Assembly: GCA_023150375.1 (NCBI GenBank)
Contig: JAKLLA010000005.1
Location: forward strand, 281,339 to 345,338
Source of the DNA: Burkholderiaceae bacterium
Lineage (GTDB): Bacteria; Pseudomonadota; Gammaproteobacteria; Burkholderiales; Burkholderiaceae_C
Length of the DNA: 64,000 bases
Reading direction: 5' to 3'
Part shown: one piece after another, positions 1-9,086 of the stretch
Position numbering within the stretch: the stretch's first letter is position 1
How the letters are laid out: every line of letters starts with the position of its first letter
Translations under genes and position numbers: made by a program
Notes under the pieces: model-generated
The model's input: only the letters and a program-made list of their open reading frames with translations
What the model was told of the DNA's origin: nothing
Database searches by the model: none

Positions 1-2
1 TG

Positions 3-296
3 GTGGCCACGATGGCCGGCATCCTGATCCCCAGCTCGACGCTGGCCTGGGCCGCCTCGCGCTGGCTGGCGACCCGGCGCGACACGCTCGGGGTGCGCAT
101 CTTCACCGCCGGGCTGGCGCCGCTGACCATCGGGTTGCTCTGGTCCACCGGCTGGGTGCTCACCGAGCCGGTGCGCAGCCAGCCCGGCGCCTGGCTGCTG
201 GTGGGCGTGACCCTGCTGGCCACGCTGCGCAGCCGCATCGGGCCGATGTGGCTGATCGCGCTGGGCGCGCTCGTCGGCGCTGCCGGCTGGGTCTGA
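3..296 (+). CDS. Chromate transporter-like membrane protein, C-terminal part (cut by window edge)
   Basis: The 97 visible residues are very hydrophobic and contain an 'APLTIGLL..TGWVL' stretch followed by two further membrane segments, the pattern seen at the end of ChrA (CHR family) domains. The reading frame is open to the left edge, so the GTG at position 3 is probably internal and the N-terminal part lies outside the window. It may be one half of a split short-chain ChrA pair, which would act as a membrane antiporter exporting chromate. A second, full-length chrA lies at 7678-8907. Function is inferred from this C-terminal resemblance only. Confidence 0.55.
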   Translation: MATMAGILIPSSTLAWAASRWLATRRDTLGVRIFTAGLAPLTIGLLWSTGWVLTEPVRSQPGAWLLVGVTLLATLRSRIGPMWLIALGALVGAAGWV

Positions 297-314
297 GAAC
301 CTGGGAACGGACCC

Positions 315-656
315 TCAGCGCGGGCTCTCGTAGAACAGGTAGGGCGTCGAGTAGTCGCTGATCTCGAAGTAGACCCGCTTCTCGCCTTCACTGGCCACGC
401 CGTCGAGGTTCTCGTCGAGGATGCCGTAGCCGTATCGATAGGCGCGCGGCCGACCGTCGTCGGTCCCGTAGGCGGTGCTGACCTTGTCGATCTTCACGAA
501 GCGCTTGACCACCTTGTCGCCGGCGTAGACCTCCAGCACGCCGTTGGTGCCGGTCCAGTTCTGGATGCCGCGGCGGATCTCGTTCTGGGTCTCCTGGGTG
601 CAGCCGGCCAGGGCCAGGGCGGCGGCCAGCGGCAGGAGCAGGCGTGGGGTGTTCAT
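315..656 (-). CDS. Small outer-membrane or periplasmic lipoprotein, unknown function
   Basis: A 113-residue protein begins with a short basic n-region, a hydrophobic core and a lipobox ending LAGC, placing the lipidated cysteine at residue 19. It should therefore be exported and processed by signal peptidase II. The mature part is polar (for example YRYGYGILDENLDG) with no motif I can assign. It lies 25 bp downstream of upp on the same strand and may be co-transcribed. I do not recognise a family. Confidence 0.75.
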   Translation of the reverse strand: MNTPRLLLPLAAALALAGCTQETQNEIRRGIQNWTGTNGVLEVYAGDKVVKRFVKIDKVSTAYGTDDGRPRAYRYGYGILDENLDGVASEGEKRVYFEISDYSTPYLFYESPR

Positions 657-681
657 GGCGCTCTAGACGAAGGGCAAGGGG

Positions 682-1305
682 TCAGCGCGTGCCGAAGATG
701 CGGTCGCCGGCATCCCCGAGCCCGGGCAGGATGTAGCCGTCGGCGTTCAGGTGGCTGTCGATAGCCGCCGTCCAGCAGCGCACGTCCGGATGGGCTTTCT
801 CGAGGGCGGCGATGCCCTCGGGCGCGGCCACCAGCACCAGCGCGCGGATGTCGCGGCAGCCCCGGGCCTTGAGCATGTCCACCGTCGCGATCATCGAGCC
901 GCCGGTGGCCAGCATCGGGTCGAGGATCAGCGCGGTGCGCTCGTCGAGGTGGCCGACGAAGCGGTCGAAATAGGGCTCGGGCTGCAGCGTGTCGTGGTTG
1001 CGCGACAGGCCGACCACGCTGACCTTGGCGTTGGGCAGCATGTCCAGCGCGCCGTCGAGCATGCCCAGACCGGCGCGCAGGATCGGCACCAGCGTGACCT
1101 TGCGCCCGGCGATGCGCTCCACCGCGATTTCGCCGCACCAGCCGGTCACCGTGCTGGGCTCGAGCGGGAAGTCGGCGGTGGCCTCGTAGCACAGCAGACG
1201 GGCGATCTCGCCGGTCAGCTCGCGGAACTTCTTGGTCGAGCCCTCTTCACGCAGGAGACCCACCTTGTGGCGGACGAGGGGATGGGAGACGGCGAGGACG
1301 GACAT
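682..1305 (-). CDS. upp: Uracil phosphoribosyltransferase
   Basis: The enzyme makes UMP from uracil and PRPP in pyrimidine salvage. The 207-residue product matches the family throughout: an N-terminal '[13 protein letters not shown]' segment, '[12 protein letters not shown]' in the middle, the PRPP-binding loop 'DPMLATGGS', and the C-terminal uracil-binding '[14 protein letters not shown]'. I chose the ATG at 1305 ([10 protein letters not shown]) over an upstream in-frame ATG because family proteins begin there. It follows rlmB by 76 bp on the same strand. A GC-rich hairpin (1310-1336) ends four bases before this start codon, and there is no clear Shine-Dalgarno sequence. Confidence 0.95.
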   Translation of the reverse strand: MSVLAVSHPLVRHKVGLLREEGSTKKFRELTGEIARLLCYEATADFPLEPSTVTGWCGEIAVERIAGRKVTLVPILRAGLGMLDGALDMLPNAKVSVVGLSRNHDTLQPEPYFDRFVGHLDERTALILDPMLATGGSMIATVDMLKARGCRDIRALVLVAAPEGIAALEKAHPDVRCWTAAIDSHLNADGYILPGLGDAGDRIFGTR

Positions 1306-1381
1306 CGGTGCGGGCGGTCGACGTGGCAACGCCCGCAGTGTACCCAGCCCGGCGTGATGCTTTCACGCCGGCCGACGCGGT

Positions 1382-2185
1382 TCAGGCCGGGGCCACCGGC
1401 GGCGTCGGTTCGGCCGGCGCCTCGGCAGCCTCGCCTGCCGCGGCGCGGCGCTGCCGCAGCGCCTCGTACAGGCACACCGCCGAGGCCACCGAGACGTTCA
1501 GGCTCTCCACCGCCCCGCTCATCGGGATGTGCACCAGCGCGTCGCAGCTCTGCCGGGTCAGCTGGCGCATGCCCTCCCCTTCGGCGCCCAGCACCAGCGC
1601 GGTCGGGCCGGTCAGGTCCAGCTCGTAGAGCGACAGCGGCGCGTCGTCGCTGGTGCCGACCACGCGGATGTCGCGCTCCTTCAGCTCGGCCAGCGTGCGC
1701 GCCAGGTTGGGCACCATGAAGTAGGGCACCGTCTCCGCCGCGCCGCTGGCCACCTTGGCCACCGTGGCGTTCAGGCCGGCGGCATGCTTCTGCGGCGCGA
1801 TCACCGCCTGGGCGCCGGCGCCGTCGGCCACGCGCAGGCAGGCGCCCAGGTTGTGCGGATCGGTCACGCCGTCGAGCACCAGCAGCAGGGCCTGGCTGCC
1901 GGCCGCCTCCACGCCCTCGAGCAGTTCGTCGATCGAGTGGCGCTGCGGCAGCGGGTCGGCGCGGGCCACCACGCCCTGGTGGCGCGGCGAGCGGGCCAGC
2001 CGGCTGAGCTGCGCGTCGTCGCTCTCCACCAGCTTCGCACCGGCGGCGCGGGCGCGCTCGAGGAACTGGCGCATGCGCGCATCGCGCCGCGTCGGGTCGA
2101 AGTGCAGCTCGCGCACGGTCTCGGGCGCGATCTTCAGACGCACGGTCAGGGCATGGAAGCCGAACAGGGGGCGGGGAGCGTTCAT
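1382..2185 (-). CDS. rlmB: 23S rRNA (guanosine-2251-2'-O)-methyltransferase
   Basis: This SPOUT-class methyltransferase modifies G2251 in the peptidyl-transferase P-loop of 23S rRNA. The N-terminal ~90 residues resemble the L30e/L7Ae-like RNA-binding domain ('LFGFHALTVRLK'). The catalytic half has the knot motifs 'VLDGVTDPHNLGACLR', 'LVLGAEGEGM' and 'ESLNVSVASAVCLYE'. Its 267 residues exceed the usual ~250 because of a low-complexity alanine/proline tail. It sits between the ABC ATPase (39 bp gap) and upp. TrmH-family relatives look similar, but the N-terminal domain and the NVSVA motif favour RlmB. Confidence 0.93.
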   Translation of the reverse strand: MNAPRPLFGFHALTVRLKIAPETVRELHFDPTRRDARMRQFLERARAAGAKLVESDDAQLSRLARSPRHQGVVARADPLPQRHSIDELLEGVEAAGSQALLLVLDGVTDPHNLGACLRVADGAGAQAVIAPQKHAAGLNATVAKVASGAAETVPYFMVPNLARTLAELKERDIRVVGTSDDAPLSLYELDLTGPTALVLGAEGEGMRQLTRQSCDALVHIPMSGAVESLNVSVASAVCLYEALRQRRAAAGEAAEAPAEPTPPVAPA

Positions 2186-2224
2186 GCAGTCAGGGTCCGG
2201 CGTGCTGCCGTCGTCACAGAAGGG

Positions 2225-2935
2225 TCAGGCCGGCTGGGCTGCGGCCGGTGTCGATGCCGCTGCCGGCAGGATGCGGCCGGCTTCCAGGCGGATCTGGCGG
2301 TCGCAGCGCGCCGCGATCGCCGGGTCGTGGGTCACCAGCACCAGCGTGGTGCCGACCTCGCGGTTGAGTTCGAACATCAGCTGCATCACCGCCTCGCCGG
2401 TGGCGTGGTCCAGGCTGCCGGTGGGCTCGTCGGCGAACAGCACCGCCGGGCGCAGCACGAAGGCGCGCGCCAGCGCCACGCGCTGCTGCTCGCCGCCGGA
2501 GAGCAGGCGCGGGTAGTGGCCCAGGCGCTCGCCCAGGCCCACGCGGCGCAGCATCTCGGTGGCCAGGCGGCGCGCGTCGGGCTCGCCGCGCAGCTCCAGC
2601 GGCAGCATGACGTTCTCGAGCGCATCGAGGTGGCCCATGAGCTGGAAGCTCTGGAAGACGAAACCCACCCGCTCGCCGCGCAGTGCGGCACGGGCGTCCT
2701 CGTCCAGGGCGAACAGGTCCACGCCGTCGAGCAGCACCTGTCCGGCGCTGGGCAGATCCAGGCCGGCGAGGATCGACAGCAGCGTGCTCTTGCCCGAGCC
2801 GGAAGCGCCGACGATGGCCACCGACTCCCGCGCCGCGAGGCTGAAGTCGATCTCATGCAGAATGGTCAGCACCCCGGTGGCATCGCGGACCTGCTTGGTC
2901 ACGCCCCTGACTTCGATGATGTTCCTGTTGCCCAT
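2225..2935 (-). CDS. ABC transporter ATP-binding protein, LolD/YbbA type
   Basis: A 236-residue cytoplasmic ATPase of the MacB/LolD/FtsE class. It has Walker A 'GASGSGKST', the signature 'LSGGEQQRVALARA', Walker B 'AVLFADEPTGSLD' and the switch histidine in 'VLVTHD'. The start is the ATG at 2935 (MGNRNIIEV). In E. coli the same neighbour pair (ybbA beside a divergent tesA) is followed by the permease ybbP. Here the next gene is rlmB and no permease is visible, so the membrane partner must be encoded elsewhere or be absent. Its start codon overlaps that of tesA on the other strand (CATG at 2933-2936). Confidence 0.9.
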   Translation of the reverse strand: MGNRNIIEVRGVTKQVRDATGVLTILHEIDFSLAARESVAIVGASGSGKSTLLSILAGLDLPSAGQVLLDGVDLFALDEDARAALRGERVGFVFQSFQLMGHLDALENVMLPLELRGEPDARRLATEMLRRVGLGERLGHYPRLLSGGEQQRVALARAFVLRPAVLFADEPTGSLDHATGEAVMQLMFELNREVGTTLVLVTHDPAIAARCDRQIRLEAGRILPAAASTPAAAQPA

Positions 2936-3689
2936 GCGTCGGCAGCCTGCGGGCTGCGGTTCGGTCGATCGGCGCGACTGTATCCTGCTCGGGCTGGCCT
3001 GCGCCGCCGGGCTGGCATCCGTGTCGCCACAAGCCGCGGCCCAGGCCCCTGCGCAGGCAGCGGCGCGGCCCCGGCGACGCCTGCTCGTGCTGGGCGACAG
3101 CCTGTCGGCCGAGTACGGCCTGAAGCGCGGCAGCGGCTGGGTGGCCCTGGCCGAGCAGCGGCTGAAGCGCGAGCTGCCCGGCACCGAGGTGGTCAACGCC
3201 AGCATCAGCGGCGACACCACCTCGGGCGGGCGCTCGCGCCTGGCTGCGCTGCTCGAGCGGCACCGGCCCACCCACGTGCTCATCGAACTGGGCGGCAACG
3301 ACGCCCTGCGCGGCCTGCCGCTGACGATGACGCGCGGCAACCTCGAAGCCATGTCCCGGCAGGCCCGTGCCGCCGGCGCGCGGGTGATGATCGTGGGCAT
3401 GCAGGTGCCGCCGAACTACGGGCCGGCCTACACGCGCGACTTCGCCGCGCTGTTCGCCGAGGTGGCCCGGCGCGAGAACGCCGCCCTGCTGCCCTTCCTG
3501 CTGGCCGGCGTGGCCGACGACGCCGACCCGCTGCGCTGGTTCCAGCCCGATCGCATCCACCCCAACGAGGCTGCGCACCCGCGCATCCTGGCCAACGTCT
3601 GGCCGGTCATGCTGCCGTGGCTGAAGGAGCCGGCACCGGGCGGTCGTGCCGCCGACCGGCCGCCCGCCGCACGCGCTGCAGGCGGCTGA
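2934..3689 (+). CDS. tesA: Arylesterase / acyl-CoA thioesterase I, SGNH hydrolase
   Basis: A 251-residue secreted lipid esterase or thioesterase. The first ~40 residues form an export signal with a double arginine before the hydrophobic stretch (DRRDCILLGLACAAG), which could be Sec or Tat. The mature enzyme has the SGNH blocks: block I 'GDSLSAEYG' with the nucleophilic serine, glycine in 'NASISGDT', asparagine in 'GGND', and the catalytic Asp/His in 'DRIHPN'. The ATG at 2934 is the only sensible start and overlaps the divergent ABC gene. A glycine/alanine/proline tail extends the C-terminus beyond the usual family end. Confidence 0.92.
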   Translation: MRRQPAGCGSVDRRDCILLGLACAAGLASVSPQAAAQAPAQAAARPRRRLLVLGDSLSAEYGLKRGSGWVALAEQRLKRELPGTEVVNASISGDTTSGGRSRLAALLERHRPTHVLIELGGNDALRGLPLTMTRGNLEAMSRQARAAGARVMIVGMQVPPNYGPAYTRDFAALFAEVARRENAALLPFLLAGVADDADPLRWFQPDRIHPNEAAHPRILANVWPVMLPWLKEPAPGGRAADRPPAARAAGG

Positions 3690-3725
3690 GCCCTGCGACG
3701 GGACGGCGGCGCACCGCCGCCCGCG

Positions 3726-4310
3726 TCAGCGCGGACCGCTCGGCGGCGGAAAGCCCGGCACGTTCGGGAAGAAGCTGCTGGCCTGCTTCTGCATCTGCTC
3801 CTGCATCTGCACGAACAGGTGCTTGGACTGGTCCAGGTAGTTGCTCATCATCCCCTGCATCATCGGCGTCTGCAGGGCCATGAACTGGCTCCAGGCCTCG
3901 GGGTTGAAGGCCTTGCCCTCGTACAGGCCGCCGGTCTGCTCGGCGAAGCGCTTCTGCAGTTCGATGAAGGTCTGCAGGTTCTTCTCCAGGTAGGTGCCCA
4001 TCAGGCCCTGCATGGTGTGACCGTAGAAACGGATGATCTGCGCCAGGGTCTGGGTGGAGAACATCGGCACGCCGGCGGTCTCCTCCTCCAGGATGATCTG
4101 CAGCAGGATCGCGCGGGTCAGGTCCTCGCCGGTCTTGGCGTCGCGCACCTCGAAATGCTCGGCATCGAGCACCATCTGCTTGACGTCGGCCAACGTGATG
4201 TAGGCGCTGGTCTGGGTGTCGTACAGGCGTCGGTTCGGGTACTTCTTGAGCACGCGAGGTCCGTCCGTCGTGCCCGGAGCTGGCTGGGCGGTCCGGCGGG
4301 TCGTGGCCAT
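3726..4310 (-). CDS. phaR: Polyhydroxyalkanoate synthesis repressor PhaR
   Basis: A 194-residue DNA-binding regulator that represses phasin and PHA genes and is titrated by PHA granules. The N-terminal domain is diagnostic: 'KKYPNRRLYDTQTSAYITLADVKQMV', followed by the PHB accumulation regulatory domain ('LTRAILLQIILEEE...GHTMQGLMGTYLEKNL'). The C-terminus is rich in Gln/Met and proline. The ATG at 4310 is preceded by a good AGGAG site, so I prefer it to an ATG 33 codons upstream. No phaC, phaA or phaB is nearby, but 3-hydroxybutyrate dehydrogenase at 12.7 kb acts in the same pathway. Confidence 0.95.
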   Translation of the reverse strand: MATTRRTAQPAPGTTDGPRVLKKYPNRRLYDTQTSAYITLADVKQMVLDAEHFEVRDAKTGEDLTRAILLQIILEEETAGVPMFSTQTLAQIIRFYGHTMQGLMGTYLEKNLQTFIELQKRFAEQTGGLYEGKAFNPEAWSQFMALQTPMMQGMMSNYLDQSKHLFVQMQEQMQKQASSFFPNVPGFPPPSGPR

Positions 4311-4443
4311 CTGTGGTTCTCCTGGATACGGTATGGGGATTCTAGGCAGCCCGCCGGAGCCCCCCCCGCTGGGGTAGACCCGCACCCAGGCGCCCTTCTT
4401 GACGGGCAAACTTGTTCGATCTCAATCCGGTGCGCTTGGCGAC

Positions 4444-5175
4444 ATGCTCCCGTCCCTGGCCCGTGCGGCCTTCCTGCTGCTGATCGCAGCCTGCGGCCTG
4501 CCGTTGCGGGTCGATGCCCAGGCTCAGCAGCCTGCGGCACCGTCTGCCAGCGCCGGCCCGGACGCGGGCCTGTCCTGCCCCGGCATCGCGGTGCGGGTGT
4601 CGGGATCCGGGCAGGCGGACCGGGCCCTGGCCTGCGAGGGGGCGGCCCTGGCGCTGCACTTCATGGCGCCGCTCGGTCTGCACGCCCCCGACATCCTGCC
4701 CGTGGAGCTGGTCGACCAGTTGCCGGCAGGCCTGCGCAGCGACGCGGTGGGCTGCTATGCCACCAGCTCGCGCCGCATCCTGGTGCTGCGCTATGCCGAG
4801 TTCCAGCGCCGCCGCGAGTGGCTCGGCGTGCCGGTGCAGCCGGCGCTGTACCGCGCCGTGGTGGCCCACGAGGTGGCGCATGCGATGGCGGCCTGCCGCC
4901 CCTCCGGGCGCGCCCTGCCGACGGCCGGGCACGAGTACTTCGCCTACGTGGTGATGTTCGCCAGCCTGCCGCCGGCGCTGCGCGAGCAGGTGCTGCGGCG
5001 CCTGCCGGGCTGCGGCTTCGACGACCCGGCGCAGATCAACGACATGGTCTACGGCTTCGATCCGATGCGCTTCGGTGCCGAGGCCTGGCGGCACTGGAGC
5101 CGCCAGCGCGACGGCATGGACACGCTGCGCCGACTGCTCGACGGACAGATCGTCGAGGAACTGCCCTGTCCTTGA
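4444..5175 (+). CDS. Secreted protein with HExxH zinc-protease-like motif, unknown function
   Basis: A 243-residue protein starts with a clear signal peptide (about residues 1-27, ending VDAQA). It contains 'AHEVAHA', giving H142-E143-x-x-H146, and a 'GHEYF' segment whose E164 lies 18 residues further on. That spacing would suit the third zinc ligand of a gluzincin-type metallopeptidase. The mature part has four cysteines or more, consistent with periplasmic disulfides. The ATG at 4444 is chosen because it begins the signal peptide; an earlier ATG at 4399 would add 15 polar residues. It diverges from phaR. I do not recognise a named family, and peptidase activity is inferred from the motif only. 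Confidence 0.7.
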   Translation: MLPSLARAAFLLLIAACGLPLRVDAQAQQPAAPSASAGPDAGLSCPGIAVRVSGSGQADRALACEGAALALHFMAPLGLHAPDILPVELVDQLPAGLRSDAVGCYATSSRRILVLRYAEFQRRREWLGVPVQPALYRAVVAHEVAHAMAACRPSGRALPTAGHEYFAYVVMFASLPPALREQVLRRLPGCGFDDPAQINDMVYGFDPMRFGAEAWRHWSRQRDGMDTLRRLLDGQIVEELPCP

Positions 5176-5202
5176 ACGCGGCCGGGACGCCACCGCCGCG
5201 GC

Positions 5203-7590
5203 TTAGCGCCGACCCTGCTGCAACTTGGCGAAGGCCGCCGCCATCGCCCCGCCGGCGGCCGGCTCGCTGCGCCCGCCGCGCGGCGGCTGTGCGTAGCGCT
5301 CGCTGGCCCGCTCGCCGCGGCCGGCGGGCCGGAAGCTGTTGTCGGCCGCCTTGCCGGCCCCCTTGGCCTGTGCCGGTGCGTCCAGCTTCATCGTCAGGGC
5401 GATGCGCTTGCGCGCCAGGTCGACCTCCAGCACCCGCACCTTGACGATGTCGCCGGTCTTGACCACCTCGCGGGCGTCGCCGACGAACTTGTGGCTCAGC
5501 TGGCTGACGTGGACCAGGCCGTCCTGGTGCACGCCCAGGTCGACGAAGGCGCCGAACTGCGCCACGTTGGACACCGTGCCCTCCAGCACCATGCCCTCCT
5601 TCAGGTCCTGGATGTCCTCGACGCCGTCGTTGAAGCGCGCCACCTTGAAGTCCGGGCGCGGGTCGCGGCCGGGCTTCTCCAGCTCGGTGAGGATGTCCTG
5701 GACCGTGATGGCCCCGAACTTCTCGTCGGCAAAGGCCTCGGGCTTCAACTTGCGGATCACGTCCGCATTGCCGATCAGCGCCTGGATCGGCCGGCCGGCG
5801 CCGGCGATGATCTTCTCGACCACCGGATAGGTCTCGGGGTGCACGCCCGAGAGGTCCAGCGGGTTGTCGCCGCCGCGGATGCGCAGGAAGCCCGCGGCCT
5901 GCTCGAAGGTCTTGGGGCCCAGCCCGGCCACGTCCAGCAGCTGGCGGCGGTTGCGGAAGGCGCCGTGGGCGTCGCGCCAGCGCACGATGCTCGCCGCCAC
6001 CGCGGCGCTCAGGCCCGACACCCGCGACAGCAGCGGCGCCGAGGCGGTGTTCAGGTCCACGCCCACCGAGTTCACGCAGTCCTCCACCACCGCATCCAGC
6101 GTGCGGGCCAGCGCGCCCTGGTCGACGTCGTGCTGGTACTGGCCCACCCCGATGCTCTTCGGGTCGATCTTGACCAGTTCCGCCAGGGGATCCTGCAGGC
6201 GTCTGGCGATGGACACGGCACCCCGCAGCGAGACATCCAGTTCCGGAAGTTCCTTGCTGGCGTATTCGCTGGCGGAATACACCGAGGCGCCGGCCTCGCT
6301 CACCACGACCTTCTCGAGGGCCGTATCCGGCGCCATCTGCTGGATGCGCTTGATGAGATCGGCCGCGAGCTTGTCGGTTTCACGGCTGGCGGTGCCGTTG
6401 CCGATGGCGATCAGGTTCACGCCATGGGTGGCGCACAGCCGGCCCAGGGTGTGGATGGAGCCTTCCCAATCCTTGCGCGGCTCGTGCGGGTAGACGGTGG
6501 CGGTGTCCAGCACCTTGCCGGTGTCGCTGACCACGGCCACCTTCACGCCGGTGCGGATGCCCGGGTCCAGGCCCATCACCACCCGCTTGCCGGCCGGTGC
6601 GGCCAGCAGCAGGTCGCGCAGGTTGGCGCCGAAGACCTTGATGGCCACCTGCTCGGCCTCCTCGCGCAGGCGGTTGAAGAGGTCACGCTCCAGGCTGAGG
6701 CTGAGCTTGACCTTCCAGGTCCAGGCGATGGTCTTGCGGATCAGGTCGTCACCCGGGCGCCTGGCGTGGCTCCAGCCGAGGTGGACGGCAATCCGCCCCT
6801 CCGCCAGCGAGGGCTGGCCAGGCACCGACGCCTCGTCCAGCACCAGCCGGGCGTCCAGGATCTCCAGCGTGCGGCCGCGGAAGACGGCCAGCGCGCGGTG
6901 CGAGGGCACGCGGCGGATCGGCTCGGCGTAGTCGAAGTAGTCGCGGAACTTGGCAACGTCGGCATCCTGCTCGCTCCTGCCCTCCACCCGCTTCGACCGG
7001 AACAGGCCCTCCTCCCAGAGCCAGTCGCGCAGGGTCCTGACCAGCGTGGCGTCCTCGGCCCAGCGCTCGGAGAGGATGTCGCGCACCCCGTCCAGCACCG
7101 CCAGCGCATCGGCAAAACCGGCCGTGGCCAGGGCCTCGGCACCGCCCGCGTAGGCGGCGACGAAGGCGGTGGCCTCGGCGCGGGGGTCCAGCGTCGGGTC
7201 GGCGAACAGGCGGTCGGCCAGCGGCTCGAGGCCGGCCTCGCGGGCGATCATGCCCTTGGTGCGGCGCTTGGGCTTGTAGGGCAGGTAGAGGTCTTCCAGC
7301 TCCTGCTTGGTGGGCGCGGCCTCCAGGGCGGCGCGCAGCTCGGGCGTGAGCTTGCCCTGCTCGTCGATGCTCTTCAGGATCGCGGCGCGTCGGTCCTCGA
7401 GTTCCCGCAGGTAGCCCAGCCGGGCTTCCAGCTCGCGCAGCTGGGTATCGTCCAGGCCGTCGGTGGCTTCCTTGCGGTAGCGGGCGATGAAGGGCACCGT
7501 GGCCCCGCCGTCCAGCAGCTCCACCGCTGCGTTCACCTGCGCCGGGCGGACCTTCAGCTCCGCCGCAATCTGTAGAAGGATCTTGTCCAA
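5203..7590 (-). CDS. tex: Tex, transcription accessory RNA-binding protein
   Basis: A 795-residue cytoplasmic nucleic-acid-binding protein linked to transcription and stress fitness. The order is the helical Tex N-terminal region ('[19 protein letters not shown]'), a YqgF-like RNase H fold ('[17 protein letters not shown]', about 340-430), helix-hairpin-helix segments ('[15 protein letters not shown]', '[19 protein letters not shown]'), and an S1 RNA-binding domain (about 655-730). The tail is Gly/Arg-rich. The start is a TTG at 7590, supported because '[11 protein letters not shown]' is the conserved family N-terminus and no ATG or GTG lies near it. It ends 27 bp from the convergent HExxH gene. 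Confidence 0.95.
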   Translation of the reverse strand: MDKILLQIAAELKVRPAQVNAAVELLDGGATVPFIARYRKEATDGLDDTQLRELEARLGYLRELEDRRAAILKSIDEQGKLTPELRAALEAAPTKQELEDLYLPYKPKRRTKGMIAREAGLEPLADRLFADPTLDPRAEATAFVAAYAGGAEALATAGFADALAVLDGVRDILSERWAEDATLVRTLRDWLWEEGLFRSKRVEGRSEQDADVAKFRDYFDYAEPIRRVPSHRALAVFRGRTLEILDARLVLDEASVPGQPSLAEGRIAVHLGWSHARRPGDDLIRKTIAWTWKVKLSLSLERDLFNRLREEAEQVAIKVFGANLRDLLLAAPAGKRVVMGLDPGIRTGVKVAVVSDTGKVLDTATVYPHEPRKDWEGSIHTLGRLCATHGVNLIAIGNGTASRETDKLAADLIKRIQQMAPDTALEKVVVSEAGASVYSASEYASKELPELDVSLRGAVSIARRLQDPLAELVKIDPKSIGVGQYQHDVDQGALARTLDAVVEDCVNSVGVDLNTASAPLLSRVSGLSAAVAASIVRWRDAHGAFRNRRQLLDVAGLGPKTFEQAAGFLRIRGGDNPLDLSGVHPETYPVVEKIIAGAGRPIQALIGNADVIRKLKPEAFADEKFGAITVQDILTELEKPGRDPRPDFKVARFNDGVEDIQDLKEGMVLEGTVSNVAQFGAFVDLGVHQDGLVHVSQLSHKFVGDAREVVKTGDIVKVRVLEVDLARKRIALTMKLDAPAQAKGAGKAADNSFRPAGRGERASERYAQPPRGGRSEPAAGGAMAAAFAKLQQGRR

Positions 7591-7677
7591 GTCTCTTCGG
7601 GCCCTCCCAGGGGCCGGCTGCCGGGAAAGCGCGCGAGTGTGCCACAGGGGTGTCTGCGGCCCTGCCTATGATCGGGC

Positions 7678-8907
7678 ATGGTCGAGTCGGCTGCCCCTTC
7701 TCCCCCTGGCGCTGCGCCGCAGCCGCCACGCAGCGGTGCCCTGGAGGTGCTGCGCATCTTCCTTCGCCTGGGCCTGACCTCCTTCGGCGGGCCGGTGGCG
7801 CACCTGGGCTACTTCCGCCAGGAGTTCGTCGAACGGCGGCACTGGCTGGACGAGCGTGCCTATGCCGACCTCGTCGCGCTCTGCCAGTTCCTGCCCGGGC
7901 CCGCCAGCAGCCAGGTGGGCATTGCGCTGGGCCTGCAGCGGGCGGGCGTCCTCGGGGCGCTGGCGGCCTGGCTGGGATTCACGCTGCCCTCGGCCGTGGC
8001 ACTGATCCTGTTCGCCTGCGGGGTGGCAGAGAGCGCCGCGCTGGCCGCGTCGGGCGCGGTGCACGGGCTGAAGGTGGTGGCCGTGGCGGTGGTCGCGCAG
8101 GCGGTCTGGGGCATGGCGCGCTCGCTCTGCCCGGACCGGCTGCGCGCGGGCATCGCCTTCGCCGCAGCGCTGCTCGTGCTGGCCGTGCCGACGACCGCGG
8201 GCCAGGTGGGCGCCATCGTGCTCGGTGGCCTGGTCGGGCGCTGGGCGCTGCGGCTGGCGCCGTCGGCGCCGACCGCGCCTGCGCACCCGGGCCTCGGTCG
8301 GCGCGCTGGCGCCGTGCTGCTCGGGGTGTTCGCGCTCCTGCTGGTCGGCCTGCCGCTGCTGGCCGCGGCCTGGCCCGCCACGGGGCTGGCGGCGGTGGCG
8401 GCGTTCTACCAGGCGGGAGCGCTGGTCTTCGGCGGCGGCCATGTGGTGCTGCCGCTGCTGCAGGCCGGCGTGGTGCCACCCGGCTGGGTGAGCCACGATG
8501 CCTTCCTGGCCGGCTACGGCGCTGCCCAGGCCGTGCCCGGGCCGCTGTTCAGCTTCGCGGCCTACCTGGGCACGCTGATGCCGCCTCCCCTGGGCGGCTG
8601 GCCGGGCGGCCTGGGGCTGCTCGCGGCGATCTTCCTGCCAGGCGCCCTGCTGGTGCTCGGCGCCCTGCCCTTCTGGGAGGCGATGCGCCGGCGCCCCGGC
8701 ATGCAGCGCACCCTGGGCGGCCTGAACGCTGCCGTGGTCGGCATCCTCGGCGCGGCGCTGTACGACCCGGTCTGGACGAGCGCGATCCACTCGAAGGCCG
8801 ACTTCGCGCTGGCCCTGGCCGCCTTCGGGCTGCTGCTGCACGCGCGCCTGTCGCCGGTCTGGGTGGTGGCTCTGGCGGTGCTGGCGGGCACCCTGCTGCC
8901 GGGCTGA
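7678..8907 (+). CDS. chrA: Chromate efflux transporter, full-length two-domain ChrA
   Basis: A 409-residue inner-membrane protein of the CHR family, which exports chromate. Two homologous halves are visible. The first begins 'FLRLGLTSFGGPVAHLGYFRQEFVERRHWLDE' and carries 'QFLPGPASSQVG'. The second begins near residue 240 with 'FYQAGALVFGGGHVVLPLLQ' and carries 'AVPGPLFSFAAYLG'. A TATGAT hexamer at 7667-7672 ends five bases before the ATG, so the mRNA may be leaderless. The gene diverges from tex and is followed by the tRNA terminator on the opposite strand. Confidence 0.93.
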   Translation: MVESAAPSPPGAAPQPPRSGALEVLRIFLRLGLTSFGGPVAHLGYFRQEFVERRHWLDERAYADLVALCQFLPGPASSQVGIALGLQRAGVLGALAAWLGFTLPSAVALILFACGVAESAALAASGAVHGLKVVAVAVVAQAVWGMARSLCPDRLRAGIAFAAALLVLAVPTTAGQVGAIVLGGLVGRWALRLAPSAPTAPAHPGLGRRAGAVLLGVFALLLVGLPLLAAAWPATGLAAVAAFYQAGALVFGGGHVVLPLLQAGVVPPGWVSHDAFLAGYGAAQAVPGPLFSFAAYLGTLMPPPLGGWPGGLGLLAAIFLPGALLVLGALPFWEAMRRRPGMQRTLGGLNAAVVGILGAALYDPVWTSAIHSKADFALALAAFGLLLHARLSPVWVVALAVLAGTLLPG

Positions 8908-8955
8908 GTGGCGGTCGCCCCACCCGTCCAGCGGTCGGGGGCGCGATGTCGTGCG

Positions 8956-8994
8956 CCAAAAAGAAAAGGGTCCGACGAACCCGCCGGACCCTTT
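8956..8994 (-). terminator. Rho-independent terminator of the tRNA-Val pair
   Basis: A perfect 10-bp stem (5' arm 8965-8974, 3' arm 8985-8994 in plus coordinates) with a 10-base loop. Read on the minus strand it is followed by a T-rich run (TTTTCTTTTT) at 8966-8957, so it faces leftward transcription. It lies about 16 bp past the 3' end of the first tRNA gene. chrA on the plus strand ends upstream of it and may use the stem weakly. Confidence 0.85.
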
Positions 8995-9009
8995 GCCTGC
9001 TACCGAATC

Positions 9010-9086
9010 TGGTAGGCGCGATTGGACTCGAACCAACGACCCCCACCATGTCAAGGTGGTGCTCTAACCAGCTGAGCTACGCGCCT
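9010..9086 (-). tRNA. tRNA-Val(GAC)
   Basis: A 77-nt gene including an encoded CCA at 9010-9012. Acceptor arm AGGCGCG pairs with CGCGCCT. The D-arm is GCTC..GAGC, the anticodon stem CCACC/GGTGG with loop TTGACAT (anticodon GAC), and the T-arm carries GTTCGAGTC. From the D-stem through the T-arm the body is as in E. coli tRNA-Val(GAC). It reads GUC and probably GUU codons. Confidence 0.96.
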
